Positions 58,701-64,000 of a DNA stretch of 64,000 nt are shown in pieces. Every line of letters starts with the position of its first letter. Positions within the stretch are counted from its first letter, which is position 1. Made by a program: the position numbers and the translations under genes. This DNA is from Oscarella lobularis (Eukaryota; Porifera; Homoscleromorpha; Homosclerophorida; Oscarellidae), in the NCBI RefSeq assembly GCF_947507565.1, contig NC_089186.1:744001-808000 (forward strand), in the 5' to 3' direction. Under the pieces are notes generated by a model that was not told where the DNA came from, made no database searches, and saw only the letters and a list, made by a program, of their open reading frames with translations.

Positions 58701-61640
58701 CTGCATTGAAAACCATTACGATGTAGCAGAATCACTAATAGCAAAATTTCGTAACGAGGTTTTTCTTATATTAGCTCGTTTGAATATCTATGCAGTTCTT
58801 GTAATCAGGATTTGAACGCAGTTCTTCATATGGTTGCTCAGCGGGATTTTGATAGAGTAACTGACCTGATGATCTCGAGAGGTGCCAACTGCGAAGTTCG
58901 AGATAAGGTGTATACATATATCGTTATGCGTTCTTTACTTCGTTGTTAATATAGTCATTTTCTAGTGGGGCTGCACTCCTCTTCTGACGGCTATTGAATT
59001 TGGCTCTGATAACGTCATTGAGCTGCTGTTAGAAAAAGGTTGCAGTGTTTTTGCATTGACAGAAAAGGGCGAATCTGTTTTGGATGTGGCGCTAATGGGA
59101 GGAAGAATAGATTTATTTCATCGCTTTGTCAAAGCGGGAATCAAAGCCTCGCAATTATCGCAGGTGTAGTCAAAGTGAAAAAAAATCGAGTCTATGGTTG
59201 AAATTGTAATCAGGAGAGTCGACGTTTTCTGTTCAAAGCGGCAGCTAAAGGAAGTGAAGCAGCTGCTCATTTTCTTAAAGAGGTTGAATTGGGCTGATTG
59301 GCTGAGCGATTTCAGACAATGATCGCTTTTTATCAGATTAATATTATACAGTGCTCTGAAAATCCTTTGAAATGGACTTCTCCTCAGGAATGCTGCCAAT
59401 TGCCTTTTGTGTCCTTGAGAAATGTATGTCTTTAGGAAAGAGACGATCTGCTGCAGGAAATCGATTTGCTTCATAGCAAGTTGGCAGAGCGACAGGTTCG
59501 TGTTCCCTCTCGAAAAGAGGATGAATTAAGAACGGAAGAGAGCTTTAGAGCTGGTACCCAAGTGAGAGCTTTTTATTGCATAGCGCGAGACTGTAGCGAT
59601 ATTGAAAATTCCAGAGAAAGGGATGGCGGCAAGAGGTAGAAGAAGTGTCTTATGCCTTGTCTAGAAGTGAAGGAATATTGGCTCGCTTGCGGGATTCGGC
59701 CAGAGAAATGAAAGCGGTCCACAAGGCTAAAGAAGCAGCTTATAAGGCAGTTATTAGTAAGTAGACTCATGCATTCACTATATATGTGCTGCGTCAATAT
59801 ACTGCTGGCTTTTTTAGCGAGATTAGAAAGCAAAGTAGAAGAGAAAAACAGGATAATTCAGTCTCAAGCTCACGAAATTGGTAGGTGATTTGGTGGTTTC
59901 GGGTTTCCTAACTAACATTTGTCTGTCTTGTAAGCGCAACTAAAGGCTTCTGCTGAAGATAAGGAAGTTCAAATTGAAAGAGGACGAAAAGAGACCGATG
60001 CTTTGAGACACGGCAATGGTAGATAATATTTGCCCCTAGAAGTGATTTGTCAAATTCTTCAATTTAGCAAAAAATGTCGACTTACTTCAAAAACGATTGG
60101 CTGCAGCTGAAAACGAAAACCGTAAATTTTTCATTGAGCGTTGCAAGCTTAACGTTTCGTCAAATACTTCAGTGCAACTAAGAGCTACTGCTGGGGAAAG
60201 AGATCTTCAGATTGAAAGTGCAAGAAAAGAGAACTCTGAAATGAAACTTGAGCACGGTAGGAAACTTCGCAGAGACGTTATAGCGTTTTGTAATATTTTA
60301 TGTTTGCAGCAAGATTTGTCCGTCTTTACAGGGAAAGATTTGCTGTAGCGGAAGAGAGGCACAGTAAGTGCATCCTGAATCTTACTGTTTCCATGCCTAA
60401 GAGTCTGTCAAATTTCTCATTTATTTAAAGCGCTTCTTGAAACCGCAGTTGAAGAAGCAAACCTCCAAATTGAGACCGCCAAAAAGGAGCATGATTCTCT
60501 AAGACTCGAACACGGTATGGATCACTGATTAAATATCAGGAATGCACTTGTCGATTGAACTGTACTTGTAGCTAAATTAAATGACCTTTATCAAGAAACA
60601 CAAGCCGAGTTGAGGGCTCTCATTGGAGAAAAAGCCGAGAAGGAGAACCTACTAAAGGAAGCAAGAGCACAGGAAGAATTTATTCACATTCCAGTTGAAG
60701 ACGTCAAAATGACGGACATCAAACTCGGGGAAGGTGGCTATGGAGGTGGTAGTCAATAGTAATACTCTTTGAACCAACCTGATTAATATTGTTGCGTTTA
60801 GAAGTGAGAGTGGGTTACTGGCGTGGATGCCCTGTTGCTGTCAAAATGTTCTACGAGTTTCTGAATACTGACTACCACCTTCGTCTCTTTCAGCAAGAAA
60901 TTACCGTATGCGTTCGCGCCCGCCATCCCAACGTCGTCTTCCTATGCGGCGTAACCACGGAGAACGGCGTTCCATTCCGAATTATCACCGAACTTCTCGA
61001 AGGCTCGCTTGCTGACGTAATCAAGGCCGCTCTTCGCACGAAGTGGCCTCTGTCGCTACGAGAGCAGATCGACCTGGCTTTGGGAACGACGGCTGGAATC
61101 GCGTATCTTCACCAGCTCGGACCCGATGGTGTTCTTCACGGTGACATTCGTCCTTCCAACGTGGTCATAACGTCGTTGATGGAGGCTAAAGTATGCGATT
61201 TGGGTGCCGCTCGCTTAGCCGAAATGTCTCTCTCCGCCGGACCGTTGAGTCCCCAATATTTGGCTCCGGAACGAAGGCCAGATAAGGGTCCCGGTGCTTC
61301 GCGTAATACGAAGATGGCCGACGTGTGTAGTTTAGGAGTTGCTCTTGTTGAATTGATGACTGGGGAACTATCCGTCGCCAGTCATCGATTCGAACAAGCG
61401 GCTGACGTCGGTCATCCCGCGGTGAAGAATATGTGTCGCGATATGATCTGCGTTGATCCGTACGCGAGGCCGACTGCCGCCGAGTGTTTGGCTCTATTAG
61501 AACGAGTTCAAGAGTCAGAGGAATATCATCGGTGCTACCCGAAAAGATTAGTCAAAGGTAGGCTGCATGGAGAAGATCAGGTCACTTTGGTATTTCCTAT
61601 GTTGCCACAGCGTCGCTCCGTAAAAAGTTACATTTCTTAG
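55770..61640 (+). CDS. Ankyrin-coiled coil-TKL kinase, paralogue C (intact)
   Basis: ATG at 55770 opens an exon to 55934 containing AFFTAIANKKVKRVAQF, homologous to exon 2 of genes A and B. In C the first exon appears fused to it, since no phase-correct donor was found. The ankyrin array is 56092-59163 and coiled-coil exons follow at about 59430-60750. The kinase exon is 60802-61640. The glycine loop GEGGYGEV, VAVK, HGDIRPSNVVI, DLG and LAPE are all present. Sequence is closest to gene B throughout, including the tail RRSVKSYIS. One intron at 57689 and one at 58625 have GC donors, and one at 58165 begins with GA. No lesion was found, so C should encode a full protein. It is separated from A and B by the secreted repeat gene. 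Confidence 0.85.
56092..59163 (+). repeat. Ankyrin array of gene C
   Basis: Same 21-unit arrangement and three-unit cycle as in gene B, again with one unit per 99-base exon and a final fused pair. Position-by-position correspondence with B shows whole-gene duplication rather than independent repeat growth. Confidence 0.85.
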
Positions 61641-61805
61641 ACTTTTTTTCGTTGCCTATTCTCTCTTATAGGATCCCCTCTGTTATTGACTTACATTGAT
61701 TACTGCATTTAGCGTACGTAGATTCTGCTTCCAACTTTGTGATTTTATTTTAGAGTACTACAATAATACCGGAAGTATAGACACTCCGAAATGAATAAGC
61801 CAATC

Positions 61806-62030
61806 GAATGTCAGTACTTCAACGATTCTATTACTGCACGTTTGCACAATTTCTTCGGCAACGAGTCTGGCATTGCGTTCTATGAATGGGGGGGAGGGGG
61901 GCATCGGTTCGCGAACAGAGGCAACGACGGTCCTTTTGCATCCACTAGCTGGACTTAACGAACGCGTTTGGACGTTGACGCCAATCGCACGCTGGTTTTT
62001 GTTATTATATGGTCTAATAAGAGTTCGAAA
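61806..62030 (+). pseudogene. Fragment of the secreted FN3-repeat gene
   Basis: Aligns by eye with about 55076-55290, the last module of the secreted gene. Shared runs include ACGATTCTATTACTGCACGT and ATTGCGTTCTA. It carries a G-run expansion near 61890 and several indels, so no frame survives. Its position just after gene C mirrors no intact gene here and marks a former second copy of the secreted gene next to the kinase cluster. Confidence 0.8.
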
Positions 62031-62953
62031 GTGCGTCATGGGTGTGACGTCGCTGCGCATGCAGCGCGCTAAGCATGTCTCCCATCTTTTCTCGTTCTTC
62101 ACGAGTCGCACGCGACTGGGTCTATCGGCCAGGTTCTAAAGATCGATCTGTAAGAACAGATCACGGACGTGAGATCTCTCCTGTGGGGAATCTTCTTCGG
62201 GGAGATCAACCACGCCGTAGACGGTATAGACACATAATTCGCTATTTATTTAGCTACTTGACTATCATTGCAGGTCGACTCTACGCTTAGATGTTGAAGA
62301 TACGTGCATTCGAAGCTTCCCAACGTATATTCCAACGAAGTACGAATGTCAATAAGAATTTTCACGTCAATTAAAAATTTATTTTATTTCTTAGTGTAAT
62401 CAAATGGTTGGGGTTCGTATATGACGGCTCAAAAGAATTTAATTAACAAGACGGCTAGTTTCTATCTAATTTCTGCAGGGAGATCATTTGTCAATGCATC
62501 GTTTGTCAGCGTAGCTTCAAACGCTTATCGTTATTATATGAGTATCAGCAATAAGTGACGTCACCAGACGAGCTTTAATAAATATTTATATTTATTCTGT
62601 TTATTTATAGTTGCACTGGTGCCTTGTTCTTCTCATAGTTGCTAAGTATCCCGAACATATGATCCTTTGCACTTCTTCGACCAAATGGAAATAAAATTAT
62701 CAATAATTGTTTAGTAATTAACTCTGAGACCGTCTATTTTGCCTCAACTCTTTTTATGTATTCAGATCACTACTAGTCAAGTCAGTATTAGACAAAGTAC
62801 AGTTGATATACGGGAGTGCTGCTAGTCAGTATTCCCGACGTCACTACTTAGGCTATTTATAGTTGTCTTGTCGCTAGGGGACAGTTAATTAGGGCGGTAC
62901 CAATCCTAGACCCTGAGAGGGGCATCCGGGAAAGTGAGAAAGGGTCTAAAGAA
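62031..62953. other. Intergenic, nothing recognised
   Basis: About 920 AT-rich bases between the secreted-gene fragment and the stress-protein remnant. No open frame with domain content, no terminal repeats and no RNA gene were seen. Confidence 0.5.
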
Positions 62954-63468
62954 ATGTCTTCTTTTTGTCAGGGTACACTTCCAATATGTTGCGTCAAACG
63001 GAGACCTGCTATCTACGTCTACACGTTAGCGCCGCCTCCTCTTGAATGTAAGAGAAAAAAATACTTTATTCGTAATTAATAATTATTTCGTTTTAGCCGC
63101 CACTCCCTACGATGTGCAGCAGATGCTGCGCCAGGTGCGGAAACATGTGCATGGCACAATTGAAGTCGCTGAAAAACTTATGAAGCAGTACGAATCAATC
63201 TGTCTTTCACACGGCATACGATCTCCCTCCCCCAAAGAAAATTAATAATCTTATTCTTGAATTCCTATTCTAGATTCGCTTTGAGAATCTCTTTCTTTCT
63301 GGATCGCGGGGCGAGTCCATTGGCAAAGGGGCACAGGAGCATGACGTAGGTGCCATAGTGATGGGGTCACGTGGTGCAAATACTGCGAGTAGAATGTCTC
63401 TGGGCAGTGTGAGCACGTACGCGCTTCACCACGCCAGTGTGCCTGTCATCATTGTTCCGCGCAAGTAG
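62954..63468 (+). pseudogene. Universal stress protein (UspA-like), probably incomplete or decayed
   Basis: The C-terminal half is unmistakable: GESIGKGAQEHDVGAIVMGS followed by RGANTASRMSLGSVS and VPVIIVPRK before TAG at 63466, matching the nucleotide-binding GxxG and GSVS signature of the family. The middle exon (63098 to about 63220) encodes QQMLRQVRKHVHGTIEVAEK, in keeping with the family. Problems are visible. The first exon needs two different frames to show FQYVASNGDLL and then IYVYTLAPPP, and the usual start with VDxSxxS is absent. No phase-correct GT or GC donor lies between LSHGI and the final exon. It is best called a pseudogene, though an assembly error or a missed upstream exon is possible. 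Confidence 0.6.
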
Positions 63469-63834
63469 TCGCTCTCTTCGCCGCCCGGAAAAGTATAGGG
63501 AGGGCGAACGCCTTTGGACTCGCGACCACGTTATTGCGATTTATCACCAGGGACGGTATGCTCACCCGCCTTCCCTCGCTTCCTTTATTTACGCAGCGTT
63601 TGAGTATAAGCCTTCCTTTGTTTTTTCTGCTAAATTTTGTTTGATAGTTTACGCTCGCGTGCAGTTGGCTCGCGACTGCTATTTGCTTAATTGGAAAAGG
63701 AAAGCGAGGATCTATGCAAGCAGTGAAGACGGATCGTTTTGAGAGGACTTTATTTCACAATAGGAACATGTAGACCTATCCTTTCCGAATCGTTATCGGC
63801 TCAAAAAAATGTGATGACTAGTGATTAGTTTCAG
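63469..63834. other. Intergenic or intronic, nothing recognised
   Basis: About 365 bases with one moderate open frame lacking any domain-like content. If the final exon belongs to a gene starting here, its first exon was not identified. Confidence 0.4.
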
Positions 63835-64000
63835 GGGGAAGCAGCTGAACTTGATAATCCACCTGTTCTTTGTGCAAGTGCAATTAGTTGCGCCTTGGTC
63901 AGAGTTCTGACACAGATGTTGGCAATTCCGTCTGCAGAGGGTACGCAGCAGTATTGGGCTTTGCTGAACACGCTCTTCAGAATTGACGACGACGGTTGCA
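63835..64000 (+). CDS. Partial exon of an unrecognised gene, cut by window end
   Basis: After an acceptor-like TTAGTTTCAG the sequence is open in one frame to the last base, with protein-like composition (SAISCALVRVLTQMLAIPS, then QQYWALLNTLF). No motif is recognised. It might be an internal exon of a helical-repeat protein, but this is a guess from composition. The rest of the gene lies outside the window. Confidence 0.35.

Overview
This window is eukaryotic and most likely from an early-branching animal. The genes are split by very short introns (mostly 45-70 bases, GT-AG with several GC-AG), and one 99-base exon often equals one ankyrin repeat. The gene content combines animal-type TRPC channel, Death and CARD domains, sacsin, and a long secreted repeat protein with universal-stress-protein and TKL-type kinase sequences. 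A sponge is the best guess, possibly a homoscleromorph, but this is inference from gene style and cannot be proven without a database. No rRNA, tRNA or CRISPR array was seen.

Layout. 1-1620 is a duplicate of the 5' region and first exon of a gene found complete at 45.4-55.4 kb. 2258-4293 (+) is the transmembrane core and tail of a TRPC-like channel. 7694-11920 (-) is an ankyrin-Roc-COR-Death protein (ROCO family). A small hAT-type MITE lies at 12129-12416. 12862-14135 duplicates the promoter and first exon of the kinase gene at 33 kb. 14727-30146 (-) is a single gene of about 4930 codons reading CARD, an uncharacterised domain, ankyrin repeats, three sacsin HATPase modules, DnaJ and HEPN. 30521-31699 (-) is a decayed CARD-Death paralogue. 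33043-38323, 38828-44909 and 55770-61640 (+) are three paralogues reading ankyrin array, coiled coil, kinase. The first is broken and the other two look intact. 46969-55394 (+) is a secreted protein of about 2650 residues with cysteine-rich repeats and about 18 FN3/Ig-like modules; it lies between the second and third kinase genes. The window closes with a fragment of that secreted gene, a universal-stress-protein remnant, and the open end of an unknown exon.

How it hangs together. The two long minus-strand genes share an exon-by-exon similar leader and ankyrin block but carry different tails (Roc-COR-Death versus sacsin). The CARD-Death pseudogene shares its CARD and middle domain with the sacsin gene and its pre-Death linker with the ROCO gene. 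This reads as a cluster where adaptor modules (CARD, Death, ankyrin) have been shuffled onto effector tails. By family knowledge such architectures suit innate-immune or stress signalling, but no function is shown by the sequence alone.

The strongest candidate for something undescribed is the CARD-ankyrin-sacsin fusion, followed by the module swap with its neighbour and the ankyrin-kinase cluster with a three-repeat higher-order period. Exon boundaries were placed by hand from splice signals, reading phase and paralogue comparison. They are internally phase-consistent for the TRPC, ROCO and sacsin genes and for the first four exons of the secreted gene, but no transcript data were available.
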